A DNA stretch of 64,000 bases. Source: Methanofollis fontis (GTDB taxonomy: Archaea; Halobacteriota; Methanomicrobia; Methanomicrobiales; Methanofollaceae). Of this stretch, positions 36,258-44,982 are shown one piece after another. Made by a program: the position numbers and the translations under genes. The notes below the pieces were generated by a model that made no database searches, was not told where the DNA came from, and was given only the letters and a program-made list of their open reading frames with translations. The stretch spans positions 62,001-126,000 of the forward strand of contig NZ_PGCL01000001.1 of assembly GCF_004297185.1 (NCBI RefSeq), written 5' to 3'. Within the stretch, counting starts at the first letter, position 1. Each line of letters begins with the position of its first letter.

Positions 36258-36968
36258 CTACTGCTCCTCCGGCACGGCGGCCTCAGGGACCTCTTCCTCG
36301 AACTCCTCGAGTTCGGCGTCGACATCGTCACCGATATCCTCCGGTTCCTCGACGATCTCGGCAACGACCTTCTTGGGCTCGAGCACCTCGAACTTGTCCG
36401 GGAGTCTGGCGTCGCCCGGAATGATCCTGACCTGGACACCGATGGTGCCGAGTTTCTTGATCGCAACGGCATACCCGGTTTCGACGATCGTCTCGCTGGG
36501 TTCACCGGAGTGCTTGATATAGCCCTCGACAAACTTCTGGACCCTCGAACGGGCGCCGGTCAGCTTGCCGGAGAGGACAATCTCGCACCCGAGTGCGCCG
36601 GACTCCATGACGCGACGCATCGTGCTCTGACCGGCCTTTCTGAAGTACCAGCCGCGTTCAAGGGCGGTGGCAAGACGCTCGGCCATGATCTGGGCGTTCA
36701 CGGACGGGTTGGCCACCTGCTGCACCTCGACCTGCGGGGAGTCGATGTTGAAGTTCGTCGCCAGGTCCTGGGTGAGCTGGCGGACGATCTTGCCGCCCTT
36801 ACCGATCACAATACCGGGCTTCTCGGCAAAGATCGTGATCTGTGTCCCGAGAGGAGTGCGGACGATGTCCATGCCGCCGTATCCGGCGCGCTTCAGCTCA
36901 CGGGTGAGGAATTCATCGACTCTGACCTTCGTTACTCCCTCGCTGACAAATTTGCGCTCAATCGCCAT
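36258..36968 (-). CDS. rps3: Ribosomal protein uS3
   Basis: The 236-residue protein begins MAIERKFVSEGVTKVRVDEF and has the KH domain (TIFAEKPGIVIGKGGKIVRQ) and S3 C-terminal domain (RRVMESGALGCEIVLSGKLT; GARSRVQKFVEGYIKHSGEP). It ends in an acidic Glu-rich tail of about 40 residues. Confidence 0.97.
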   Translation of the reverse strand: MAIERKFVSEGVTKVRVDEFLTRELKRAGYGGMDIVRTPLGTQITIFAEKPGIVIGKGGKIVRQLTQDLATNFNIDSPQVEVQQVANPSVNAQIMAERLATALERGWYFRKAGQSTMRRVMESGALGCEIVLSGKLTGARSRVQKFVEGYIKHSGEPSETIVETGYAVAIKKLGTIGVQVRIIPGDARLPDKFEVLEPKKVVAEIVEEPEDIGDDVDAELEEFEEEVPEAAVPEEQ

Positions 36969-36969
36969 A

Positions 36970-37437
36970 TTACTCCTCCTCCCTCAGGATCAGCTCGATG
37001 TTCACGGTCTCGCGCCGTTTCGGCGTCGCCCGTCCCATCGCACGCGGGAAGATGGCGCGCATGCACCGGCCGCGGTTGGCGGAGGCGTGCACGATGACAA
37101 GCTGCTCGGTGTCAAGCCCTGCATACTCGGCGTTCTTCTTTGCCTGGTTGATCAGGCGGATGAACTCGGCCGAGGCCTTGACCGGGTAGCGACCGGCGTC
37201 CCAGCCTTCGAGGCCGCGCTTGTGGGCGACGTCCCTGTTGAAGTGCTTGAAGGGGATCGCCTTCTTCTTCGCCACCACATCCTCAAGGTATGCAAGGGCG
37301 ACATCGGCGTTCTTGCCCCTGATGAAGTGGGCAATCTCAATGGAGTGTTTCGGGGAGACATGCAACTCGTTCGCCTTAGCGCGGGCGAGGTTGTCCCCCT
37401 CGATCTGCAGTGAATATCCGGTTCGTGCCATTGCCAT
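36970..37437 (-). CDS. rpl22: Ribosomal protein uL22
   Basis: The protein of about 155 residues begins [20 protein letters not shown] and contains [20 protein letters not shown] and [20 protein letters not shown], the tunnel-lining hairpin region. Starts at 37437 (TGATG overlap with rps19) or 37431 are possible. Confidence 0.95.
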   Translation of the reverse strand: MAMARTGYSLQIEGDNLARAKANELHVSPKHSIEIAHFIRGKNADVALAYLEDVVAKKKAIPFKHFNRDVAHKRGLEGWDAGRYPVKASAEFIRLINQAKKNAEYAGLDTEQLVIVHASANRGRCMRAIFPRAMGRATPKRRETVNIELILREEE

Positions 37438-37850
37438 CACTTCAGGGGTACATACTTGGAGGACCTGGTCGCACCGATACCGGCCGTTCCGTGGGAAACT
37501 CTCCTTCTGGTCAGGGCGAACTCCCCCAGATAGTGGAAGACCGACTCCGGCTGCAGCTCGACTGCAACAAAGTCCTTTCCGTTGTGGATCTGGATCGTCT
37601 TTCCAATCATCTCGGGCATGATGACCATGTCCCTCAGGTGGGTCCTGATGCTGTCATCCCCGCCCCGCACCTGTGCGAGGAGCTTTTCGTGCTCTCTCGT
37701 CAGTCCGCGGGTAAACTTGCGGCGCGCCCGTGAGGGCATGAGGGGCACGAGTTCGCTCGTCCCCATCTGCTGGAGCTCCTCGATCTTGTAGCCCCGGTAG
37801 GTGAACTCCTCACGCCGTCTGGGTAGCCGCCTCTGCATTTTCTTTGCCAT
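37437..37850 (-). CDS. rps19: Ribosomal protein uS19
   Basis: The 137-residue protein begins [20 protein letters not shown] and has the S19 motif [20 protein letters not shown] followed by [20 protein letters not shown]. It lies between rpl2 and rpl22. Confidence 0.97.
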   Translation of the reverse strand: MAKKMQRRLPRRREEFTYRGYKIEELQQMGTSELVPLMPSRARRKFTRGLTREHEKLLAQVRGGDDSIRTHLRDMVIMPEMIGKTIQIHNGKDFVAVELQPESVFHYLGEFALTRRRVSHGTAGIGATRSSKYVPLK

Positions 37851-37859
37851 TCAATCCCC

Positions 37860-38576
37860 TCACTTCTTTAATTTGCCTGTTCTGCGGGCAGCAATGCTTC
37901 CGACCTTACGACCCGGCGAGGTGCCGCGTGCAACGGTCTTGGGTCTGCCGGTGTGCTGGTGACCGCCACCACCGAACGGATGGTCGATGACGTTCATCTT
38001 CAGACCCGACGATCTGGGCCACTTCTGCGCCTGCGACTTCATCTTATGATATTTGTTGCCTGCCTTGACGAAGGGCTTCTCGCCGCGTCCGCCGCCGGCA
38101 ACGATGCCGATGGTCGCCATGCACATATCGTTGAACCACTTCTGCTTGCCGCTGGGCATCGAGATGGCCACGCGGCCGGCATTCTTGCCGACGAGCATTG
38201 CCTGGACACCGCTTGAACGAACGAACTTGCCGCCGTCATTCGGTTTTGACTCGATGTTGCAGACATAGGCACCGATCGGGATGTCGCGGAGGGGCAGGGT
38301 GTTGCCGTTCTGGACCTTTGCCCCGGCGCCCCAGGCGACCTCATCGCCAACGCCCATGCCCTCGGTCACGAGCATGTAGATCTTCTTTCCGTCCGCAATC
38401 TCCACCCGGGCAATCGGGGCGTGGCGTGCAGGATCGTGCTCGATATCGATGATCTTGCCATTCACACCCTCGTTGTTCCTGCAGGCGTGTTTCAGTTCGG
38501 CCTTGTAGCGGTGGGATGGTGCCCGGTAGGTCGGGCCGCCCCGTCCACGGTTCTGGCTGATAATTCTATGTCCCAT
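37860..38576 (-). CDS. rpl2: Ribosomal protein uL2
   Basis: The 238-residue protein begins MGHRIISQNRGRGGPTYRAP and has EHDPARHAPIARVEIADGKK, GVQAMLVGKNAGRVAISMPS and the conserved peptidyl-transferase-proximal loop DHPFGGGGHQHTGRPKT, whose histidine is the best-conserved residue of L2. The ATG at 38576 is preceded by GGTGGTGGAG. Confidence 0.97.
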   Translation of the reverse strand: MGHRIISQNRGRGGPTYRAPSHRYKAELKHACRNNEGVNGKIIDIEHDPARHAPIARVEIADGKKIYMLVTEGMGVGDEVAWGAGAKVQNGNTLPLRDIPIGAYVCNIESKPNDGGKFVRSSGVQAMLVGKNAGRVAISMPSGKQKWFNDMCMATIGIVAGGGRGEKPFVKAGNKYHKMKSQAQKWPRSSGLKMNVIDHPFGGGGHQHTGRPKTVARGTSPGRKVGSIAARRTGKLKK

Positions 38577-38586
38577 CTCCACCACC

Positions 38587-38841
38587 TTACATTACGCCGA
38601 GTCTGCTGAGGATCTCTTCAGCAGCCCTGTCATTCTCAAAGCTGACGATTGCCTTCTTCTGGCCCTTCATCGTCATCATGGTCTGCACCGAGGCGACCTT
38701 CTGGTCGAAGGCCCGCTCGATATCGCGCCTGATATCGTCCTTGGAGGCTGACTTGTCGACGAGAACCTGGATCTTGTTCTCGTTCTCGAGCATCATCATC
38801 GCCTTTTCTGTTACATACGGATGCCTGAGCACCATCATCAT
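38587..38841 (-). CDS. rpl23: Ribosomal protein uL23
   Basis: The protein of about 84 residues has VLRHPYVTEKAMMMLENENK and VDKSASKDDIRRDIERAFDQ with the C-terminal AIVSFENDRAAEEILSRLG. Three successive ATGs (38841, 38838, 38835) follow the rpl4 stop; the exact start is uncertain. Confidence 0.95.
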   Translation of the reverse strand: MMMVLRHPYVTEKAMMMLENENKIQVLVDKSASKDDIRRDIERAFDQKVASVQTMMTMKGQKKAIVSFENDRAAEEILSRLGVM

Positions 38842-39581
38842 CACTCCATCCTCTTCAGTGCGCTCTCAGACCAGACGGTCAGGCGACCGGCATGGGTGCC
38901 CGGCGCCAGCAGTTCTGCATCGAGGTCATAAATGCTGACAGCGTCGACACCGGCAAGGTTGCGGGCGGCACGGAGCGGTTCGTCGCCGGTGACGATCAGA
39001 ACGCTCTTGCGCTGCTTGTAGCGGCGACCGCGCATCTTGCCGCGGCCGGCCCGGACCTTCTTGCTCGCCTTGGAACGCTCAACGTCGGCATACAGCCCGA
39101 GTGCCCCGAGTGCGGCGATCACGTCAGCGGTCTTCGTGAGGTTCTCGAAGCCCTCGTCGACAACGACCGGCACCTCGCCCTCGAAGCGGTGGCCGCGGAG
39201 GGTCACGAGTTCGGGGACGGCGGTGGCGGCGATTGCCGAACGCAGGGCCGCCCACCGTTCCTGCTTGTTGATCTTCTTCTCGAGCACCTTGGCAGTGACC
39301 GGCGGGTGCGCCGCACGACCGCCCTTTGCCTGCGGGACCTTTGCGGCGCGCGAACCATTCTTCAGGCGCGGCACATGGGAGGCACCACGGCCCGAGCCCC
39401 AGCCGACAGCCGAACTCCTGATGCCCGCATACGGATGGGTGCCGTGGGGCTGGAGTCTCGTGCTCTGGATTGCGAGAACGGCCTTCTTGATCAGGTCAGG
39501 CCGATAAAGTTCATCGAAGACAGCCGGAAGGTCGATTTCACGCATAACCGAGCCGTCGATTGATCTGACATTTGCTTTCAT
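38841..39581 (-). CDS. rpl4: Ribosomal protein uL4
   Basis: The 246-residue protein begins [20 protein letters not shown] and has the tunnel loop [20 protein letters not shown], and [20 protein letters not shown]. It follows rpl3 after six bases and overlaps rpl23. Confidence 0.97.
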   Translation of the reverse strand: MKANVRSIDGSVMREIDLPAVFDELYRPDLIKKAVLAIQSTRLQPHGTHPYAGIRSSAVGWGSGRGASHVPRLKNGSRAAKVPQAKGGRAAHPPVTAKVLEKKINKQERWAALRSAIAATAVPELVTLRGHRFEGEVPVVVDEGFENLTKTADVIAALGALGLYADVERSKASKKVRAGRGKMRGRRYKQRKSVLIVTGDEPLRAARNLAGVDAVSIYDLDAELLAPGTHAGRLTVWSESALKRME

Positions 39582-39587
39582 CCCTGA

Positions 39588-40601
39588 TCACCCCTGCTTG
39601 CTCTCAAGGCTGACGAAGTTCACGGCCGGCGCCCGGACCGCATGTTCACCCTGGCGGATGGCCGGGCGGATGCGGACAATGCGCTTGACCGGACCCGGTA
39701 TCGAGCCCTTGATCATGATGTATGGATTCCTGACCACACCATAGTGGAGGAAACCGCCTTCTGGCACGATTTCAGCGCCGTCGGTACCGACACGGAGAAT
39801 CCGCTTATTGAATTCCGTCCGCTGCTGGTAACCCATCTGGCCTATCTGTGGGACCTGCCACCTGACATGGTGGGGGTTCCACGGCCCGAGGTTCCCGATA
39901 TGACGCTTCTTGCCGCCGCGGGAGTGTTTTCTCTTCCGGACCATGATACCCCAGCGCTTGACCGGACCCTGGGTGCCCTTGCCCTTGGTGATGGCGGTTA
40001 CATCGATGTACTGCCCCTCAGAAACGAGGGAGAGCGGGTCGAATTCCTGGCCCAGAAGAGCGAGAGCGTGCTCGAGACGCTCCTCAATCGATCCTCCACC
40101 GATCCTGGTCTCCATCAGCTCGGGCACCTTCTTCGGGACACCGGTGGTGGCCGCGGGCATGGTGTAGACGAGGGCGAAGATGTCGGTGACGCGATCCTCG
40201 GCCACACCCTCGCGGATTGCGGCAAGGGTGGCGTCGCGGTCGTGCTCCTTTGGAAGGGTGACCCGACCGGCGAGGAGGGGGTCGAGGTTCTCGGCCCAGA
40301 CCTCGGTCATCGGGTGGCGTCCATAGGTGTCTGAGGCATAGGCGCGCACAGCAGCGACACGGAGGGCAGGCACCTCGACGATGGTGACCGGCACCATGAT
40401 CTCGCGCCCCTCGGTCGGGCTGCTCTTGTGGTCGTCGACCATGATGACGTGCGTCATCCCCACCTTATATCCTGCAATACCCTGCAGCACGGGCTCGCCG
40501 TTGTGTACAGGCCAGGACTGGTACTTCGGCACCTGGCTCTTTGCCCGTTTTCTCGGGCTGTACGCGAGGGAACCCCTGCGCGGTCTGTGTATATTCGGCA
40601 T
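39588..40601 (-). CDS. rpl3: Ribosomal protein uL3
   Basis: The 337-residue protein begins [20 protein letters not shown] and has [20 protein letters not shown], the signature region [20 protein letters not shown] and [20 protein letters not shown]. It is the first gene of the leftward operon. AGAGGATTG before the ATG acts as ribosome site. The methyltransferase gene often found upstream of rpl3 in methanogens is not present. Confidence 0.97.
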   Translation of the reverse strand: MPNIHRPRRGSLAYSPRKRAKSQVPKYQSWPVHNGEPVLQGIAGYKVGMTHVIMVDDHKSSPTEGREIMVPVTIVEVPALRVAAVRAYASDTYGRHPMTEVWAENLDPLLAGRVTLPKEHDRDATLAAIREGVAEDRVTDIFALVYTMPAATTGVPKKVPELMETRIGGGSIEERLEHALALLGQEFDPLSLVSEGQYIDVTAITKGKGTQGPVKRWGIMVRKRKHSRGGKKRHIGNLGPWNPHHVRWQVPQIGQMGYQQRTEFNKRILRVGTDGAEIVPEGGFLHYGVVRNPYIMIKGSIPGPVKRIVRIRPAIRQGEHAVRAPAVNFVSLESKQG

Positions 40602-41182
40602 GTTCCAATCAATCCTCTGCGTTTGGTCTTCTCCGAGAATCCCTGGTTCCCGCTACAGGATTTTAGCAAACACATGCGAAACCATTGACCAACCCACTCC
40701 ACGCACCCACAGGGGGCGGGGACGATCGGGCCCGCTCTCCGCACAGCAAATACGTCTGCTGCGGTGGTGTCGGGAGCGATGTACCGTGGGTCGGTCTCCA
40801 GATATGGAGAACATTCCGGCGTGCACCGGAATACCATGTCTCGCGAAGAGATCCTGACCATCTGCATGCCGGCGGTATCACCGGCCGGGCTCGTCTGCAC
40901 TGACGGAGGCCCATGCATGGATCAGATCCAGCGTCTGTCAGCTCCTTTGGACTGGGTACAGTCCTTCTCGGTTGTGCCCCCCGAGGGGGCAGCCGGGGCA
41001 TCGCAGTCCGCCCCGCATGGGGGTCGGACATGATCATCCGCACAAACGGTTACAGAATGGCCATTTTACCACCATATGGCCATTATACTGTGTCCGGCTG
41101 AGCAGGATGCCATCGTCTCCGGTTCTTTAATAATTCTACAAAAATGAATATAAACCTTCTCATCTGCTGGCGTCGCCAGACC
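40602..41182. other. Gene-free region upstream of rpl3
   Basis: This 581-base gap between rpl3 and tfx (both minus strand) shows no frame with a ribosome site or recognisable homology. It must contain the ribosomal operon promoter; the best minus-strand candidate is TTTGCTAAAATCC at about 40659-40671. Positions 40680-41035 are very GC-rich with several short inverted repeats (for example CCCCCGAGGGGG near 40979-40990). The stretch 41055-41160 is AT-richer and follows tfx on the minus strand. An untranslated leader or a structured RNA is possible but unproven. Confidence 0.45.
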
Positions 41183-41587
41183 TCACCCGAAGAAGAGGTC
41201 ACCCTCTTTATTGATGTAGACCTCGACATTCTCCCGGACATAGCGAGCCCTGAAGCGTTCGGGGTTTGAGTCATGGATCCGGTTGATCAGTTCGATGGTG
41301 TTGTACTTCACCTTGATCCCCATCTTTTCGGCCTCGCGGAAGATATCGGACGCCGCATCAATGAGATCGGTCCCGGCCGCGATGGTGCAGAGGTGCTCTG
41401 AATCAAGAGTGTAGAGGAACTCCAGCGTCTCCCGCGCCCGTTCGATATTTTCATATGCCGCCTTCTCGATGGTGCAGACATTCGCCTTGGACGTCTTGAT
41501 GATGTCCGCCACCTGCTGCTGGGTGAGCCCCATTTTCCGGTATCTGAGGACCTCCTTCTGCCGGTCGGTGAGAAGCCCCTGTTTCAT
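41183..41587 (-). CDS. tfx: Tfx family DNA-binding protein
   Basis: The 134-residue regulator has an N-terminal helix-turn-helix (LTDRQKEVLRYRKMGLTQQQ, VADIIKTSKANVCTIEKAAY) and the Tfx C-terminal domain (HLCTIAAGTDLIDAASDIFR; VKYNTIELINRIHD). The Methanothermobacter homologue binds downstream of the fmdECB promoter. Here it is divergent from mtd, so control of mtd or of itself in the shared 131-base region is a reasonable guess. Confidence 0.92.
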   Translation of the reverse strand: MKQGLLTDRQKEVLRYRKMGLTQQQVADIIKTSKANVCTIEKAAYENIERARETLEFLYTLDSEHLCTIAAGTDLIDAASDIFREAEKMGIKVKYNTIELINRIHDSNPERFRARYVRENVEVYINKEGDLFFG

Positions 41588-41660
41588 ACCATTGTAATTT
41601 AACCTGATGGCACTTAAACACTATTATTTAACACCCCCTGACCCCGGGCCCGCTTTCACA

Positions 41661-41672
41661 ATCTTTATATGA
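41661..41672 (+). promoter_or_regulatory. mtd promoter (TATA box)
   Basis: ATCTTTATATGA lies about 48-58 bases before the mtd ATG and matches the archaeal TATA consensus. It predicts a transcript start near 41690 and a leader of about 30 bases containing the GAGAGGTG ribosome site. Confidence 0.7.
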
Positions 41673-41718
41673 GATTTCGCCGATAGTATCTCTGTTCTCA
41701 AATTTGAGAGGTGTATAG

Positions 41719-42561
41719 ATGGTAGTTAAAGTAGGAATTGCCAAACTGGGCAACATTGCCAGCGGTGTCATGGCAGAGCTGCTCCTTGACGAGCGTGCGG
41801 ACCGTGAAGACATGCAGACCTTCATGGCCACCTCAGGCACCAAGCTTCAGCCCGAAGACATCGACCGTGTCGTCACCAACATGAAGGCATGGGGACCTGA
41901 CTTCTGCATTGTTGTTTCCCCGAACGGTGTCCTCCCCGGACCGAAGGGCGCACGCGAGGCCCTGGCCGAGGCAGGCATCCCGTGCGTCGTCATCACCGAC
42001 GACATCACCACCAAGAAGGACGACTTCGCCGCCCTCAAGGAGAGCGCCTTTGGCTACATCATCATGAAGGCCGACTCCATGATCGGTGCCCGCCGTGAGT
42101 TCCTCGACCCCATCGAGATGGCGGACTACAACGGCAACCTCGTCAAGGTCCTCGCCCTGACCGGCGCCTTCCGCAAGCTCCAGCTCGAGCTTGACAAGGT
42201 GGTCGACCAGGTCAAGGAAGGCAAGAAGGGCGCCGACCTCGTGCTCCCGAAGGTCGTCATGACCTCCGACAAGGCCGTCGACGGTGAGTTCACCAACCCG
42301 TACGCACTGGCCAAGGCCCGCGCCGCCTACGAGGTCGCCTCGGCGGTTGCCGGCGTCAACGTCAAGGGCTGCTTCATGACGAAGGAGTGGGAGAAGTACA
42401 TCCCGATCGTCACCTCGGCCCACGAGATGATGCGCCAGGCTGCTGTGCTCTGTGACGAGGCCCGCGAGATCGAGAAGGCCGGCGACGGCGTGATCCGCAT
42501 GCCCCACAAGAAGGATGGCGTCATCGTCTCCAAGACGGCGCTCATCTCCAAGCCCGAGTAA
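41719..42561 (+). CDS. mtd: F420-dependent methylenetetrahydromethanopterin dehydrogenase
   Basis: Mtd reduces methenyl-H4MPT+ to methylene-H4MPT with F420H2 in methanogenesis from CO2. The 280-residue product begins [20 protein letters not shown] and carries the family blocks [60 protein letters not shown] and [20 protein letters not shown]. The ribosome site GAGGTG lies about eight bases before the ATG. It is monocistronic: a TATA box precedes it and a T-run follows the stop. Confidence 0.98.
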   Translation: MVVKVGIAKLGNIASGVMAELLLDERADREDMQTFMATSGTKLQPEDIDRVVTNMKAWGPDFCIVVSPNGVLPGPKGAREALAEAGIPCVVITDDITTKKDDFAALKESAFGYIIMKADSMIGARREFLDPIEMADYNGNLVKVLALTGAFRKLQLELDKVVDQVKEGKKGADLVLPKVVMTSDKAVDGEFTNPYALAKARAAYEVASAVAGVNVKGCFMTKEWEKYIPIVTSAHEMMRQAAVLCDEAREIEKAGDGVIRMPHKKDGVIVSKTALISKPE

Positions 42562-42570
42562 AAATACCCT

Positions 42571-42583
42571 GTTTCCTTTTTTT
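42571..42583 (+). terminator. T-rich terminator after mtd
   Basis: GTTTCCTTTTTTTAA starts ten bases after the mtd stop codon. It matches the T-rich element after the F390-synthetase-like gene (23983). Confidence 0.6.
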
Positions 42584-42712
42584 AACGTAATTTTCGGCCA
42601 TCAGCCCGGGGCAGGAGCCTTTGCGGATCCATGCAATCTCGGCACCGGTCAGGCAGGCGCGATGATGGGAAACGTGAGAGGATAGACGCCCCTGCGGGGC
42701 CCGTCCCGCCGC

Positions 42713-43639
42713 TCAGACGGTGTGATCGCGGAAGGCCCTTCCAAGGTCCTCGGGCAGGGTGAGCACCACGGGTTCAAGGTGCAGGCGCTCCATGAATGCA
42801 GAGTCATTGCGCGACTCCGGGTTCGGGTTCATCCTGGCGATGATGGAGCAGAAGGCACCAAAACCATTCTCATCCCCCTGCCGGTCAAAATGGATCGCCA
42901 TGTTAAACGCATACACCCCCAGGGCATGATAAAACTCGGTCACCCGGACGATGCCTCGCGAGAGTGCCGGAATATGGGGGACCGCCCCCTCCAGGGACGC
43001 TGCCGGCAGGTATCCCCGCACCTCGTATTCGCCGATCGGAACCGGACTGGCGGCCCAGAGGATCGCGCCGTCCTCGAAGAGCAGGCGGTCTGATGCGGCT
43101 TCGGCATCGACATGGTCGTCTCTGAAGGTGCGCCCGCTCTGGCTGAGATACCGCCGACTGCCGTCGATATAGCGCCCTGTAAGCCATGTCGGTTCCGGAC
43201 CGGCAATCCCCTGCAGGTGGGGGTGGACCATGCTCGCCCCTGCAGAGGGAAGGAGGTTCCAGTTGATCGAGGGATAGCCGCCGGCAGGAATGAGGGAACG
43301 GACCTGCCCGGTCAGGGCGTCCCTGATCTCGCCTGCAGTGAAGGTGGTGGTCGAGTGCTCGGGCGTGATCACCGTCACCGTATGGCAGGGGGCGAAGGGA
43401 TAGAGGTTGGGGAAGGTGAGGCTTTTGCCGCACCGGATTCTCGTGCCGTCCGGGAAGGTGGGGGTCTCTCTCTCGATTCGCCCCGGACAGAACGGGCAGG
43501 TTTCGTCCGTCGCCGGCGGATGATATTCGCTGCTGATATTGCGCCTGATCCGCTCGGGAGAGATCCGGCACCTGATGCCGGTCAGGTGTTCCCGCCGGAT
43601 CTGGAGTCTGCCGTCCACATAGTGCTCGACCGAAAACAT
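42713..43639 (-). CDS. galT: Galactose-1-phosphate uridylyltransferase-like protein (HIT superfamily)
   Basis: The 308-residue product has the GalT active-site motif HPHLQ (residues about 160-165, in SAGASMVHPHLQG), the zinc-type CPFCPGRIE pair near residue 49, and FPNLYPFAPCHTVTVITPEH. GalT-like enzymes exchange UMP between UDP-sugars and sugar phosphates. The chain is shorter and divergent from classical GalT, so the substrate may be another nucleotide sugar. The ATG at 43639 gives MFSVEHYVDGRLQIRREHLT. It lies alone between mtd and mer. Confidence 0.82.
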   Translation of the reverse strand: MFSVEHYVDGRLQIRREHLTGIRCRISPERIRRNISSEYHPPATDETCPFCPGRIERETPTFPDGTRIRCGKSLTFPNLYPFAPCHTVTVITPEHSTTTFTAGEIRDALTGQVRSLIPAGGYPSINWNLLPSAGASMVHPHLQGIAGPEPTWLTGRYIDGSRRYLSQSGRTFRDDHVDAEAASDRLLFEDGAILWAASPVPIGEYEVRGYLPAASLEGAVPHIPALSRGIVRVTEFYHALGVYAFNMAIHFDRQGDENGFGAFCSIIARMNPNPESRNDSAFMERLHLEPVVLTLPEDLGRAFRDHTV

Positions 43640-43738
43640 GCCTTCAAATTCACCATGGGACGGACAGGGGTATAAAGACACCCGAAAGGGGGAGGAGGAT
43701 CTCCCTCCCAAAAAATGATGAGGACCGTCCGGCCCTCT

Positions 43739-44728
43739 TCAGACGACGTATTTGCCGAGCAGACGGATCGAGTTGGTCATGTCCGGGCCGAGCGGGGACC
43801 CGAAGATGATCTGGGTGACACCGGCTGCCATGAGGTCCTCGCACTTCTGCTTGACCATGTCCGGGGTACCGGCGATGGTGAAGGCGTCGATCTCGGCATC
43901 GCCGACGAGGCCACCAACGGCCTTGAAGTCAAAGCGCCCGAGGGCTTCCTTGATCTTGGCGACGTTACCCAGGTCGAGGCCGTGGCGCTCCAGCAGCGGG
44001 GGCGGGGAGCCGGCGGCGATGAAGGCGGCGACGATCTTGGCGGCGTTGCGGGCCTTCTTCTCGCTCTGGTCGATGGACATGGCGGTGTAGGCACCGACAT
44101 CGTGGCTCTTCCTGCCTGCGGCCTCCTGAGCCTTCTTGATGATGGGGATGGCGATCTCGAAGTCCTTCGGGTTGGAGGCGTTGATCAGGGAGCCCTCACC
44201 CTCAATACCGGCGAGCTCGAGCATCTTGGGGCCCTGAGCGCCGATGTAGACGGGGATGCCCTTCTTGCCGGGGAGCTGGACGCCGGTGAGCTTTGCACCG
44301 TCGTAGTCGAAGAACTCCATCTCGCCGGTCTTCTTGATCTCTTCACCTGCACAGAGGCGGCGGATCTGGGTGACACCCTCCTTCAGGCGGGCCACGGGCT
44401 TTCCGCCGGCGATGGCAAGCTTCGGAAGGGTCGAGAGGTCGCCGGGTCCGATGCCGAGCACGGCGCGGCCGTCGGAGATCTCGTTCAGGGTGCACATGAA
44501 GGACGCAATCGCCGCAGGAGTGTCGGTGAAGGTGTTCATGATACCCGGACCCATCTTGATCGAGTCGGTGTTGGCTGCGATCATGGCCAGGGTCGGGTAG
44601 CAGTGACGGTTGTTATAGTGGTTGGTAATCCACGCGTAGTCGATATCCTTGGACTCCGCCAGTTTGACGTAGTTGACAACCTGCTTTACGCTGATGTTGC
44701 CCGGGACAAATTCAATTCCATAACTCAA
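43739..44728 (-). CDS. mer: F420-dependent methylenetetrahydromethanopterin reductase
   Basis: Mer reduces methylene-H4MPT to methyl-H4MPT with F420H2, the step before Mtr. The 329-residue product begins SYGIEFVPGNISVKQVVNYV and has the luciferase-like barrel blocks YAWITNHYNNRHCYPTLAMI, GRAVLGIGPGDLSTLPKLAI, PVYIGAQGPKMLELAGIEGE and FDFKAVGGLVGDAEIDAFTI. The start is a TTG at 44728: GAGGTGA lies six bases before it and no in-frame ATG fits. A minus-strand TATA-like TACTTTTATCTTTG is near 44762-44775. Confidence 0.97.
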   Translation of the reverse strand: MSYGIEFVPGNISVKQVVNYVKLAESKDIDYAWITNHYNNRHCYPTLAMIAANTDSIKMGPGIMNTFTDTPAAIASFMCTLNEISDGRAVLGIGPGDLSTLPKLAIAGGKPVARLKEGVTQIRRLCAGEEIKKTGEMEFFDYDGAKLTGVQLPGKKGIPVYIGAQGPKMLELAGIEGEGSLINASNPKDFEIAIPIIKKAQEAAGRKSHDVGAYTAMSIDQSEKKARNAAKIVAAFIAAGSPPPLLERHGLDLGNVAKIKEALGRFDFKAVGGLVGDAEIDAFTIAGTPDMVKQKCEDLMAAGVTQIIFGSPLGPDMTNSIRLLGKYVV

Positions 44729-44982
44729 GGCATTTCACCTCAGAGAGAGTAGTTATCGCACAAAGATAAAAGTATTATGTTTTGCCCCGGAAAACCACGT
44801 ATTAACCGTCATATCTCGAATAGGAGCGCCATAAAGGGTCGGGCATGGGCGGGAGCCCCGGGAGGCGGGAAAGAGGCGCACCGGTGGCGGCAGAAGTATT
44901 TATGATCCCCCGCAGACATACCCACAATGGACAGAAGACCCGGAAGGCAAATATGATGCCGCACCGGGCAGGATGATGATAC

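Noticed and set aside
40764-41033. Short frames in the rpl3-tfx gap
   Set aside because: They lack ribosome sites, hydrophobic pattern or homology, and overlap frames on both strands are equally long.
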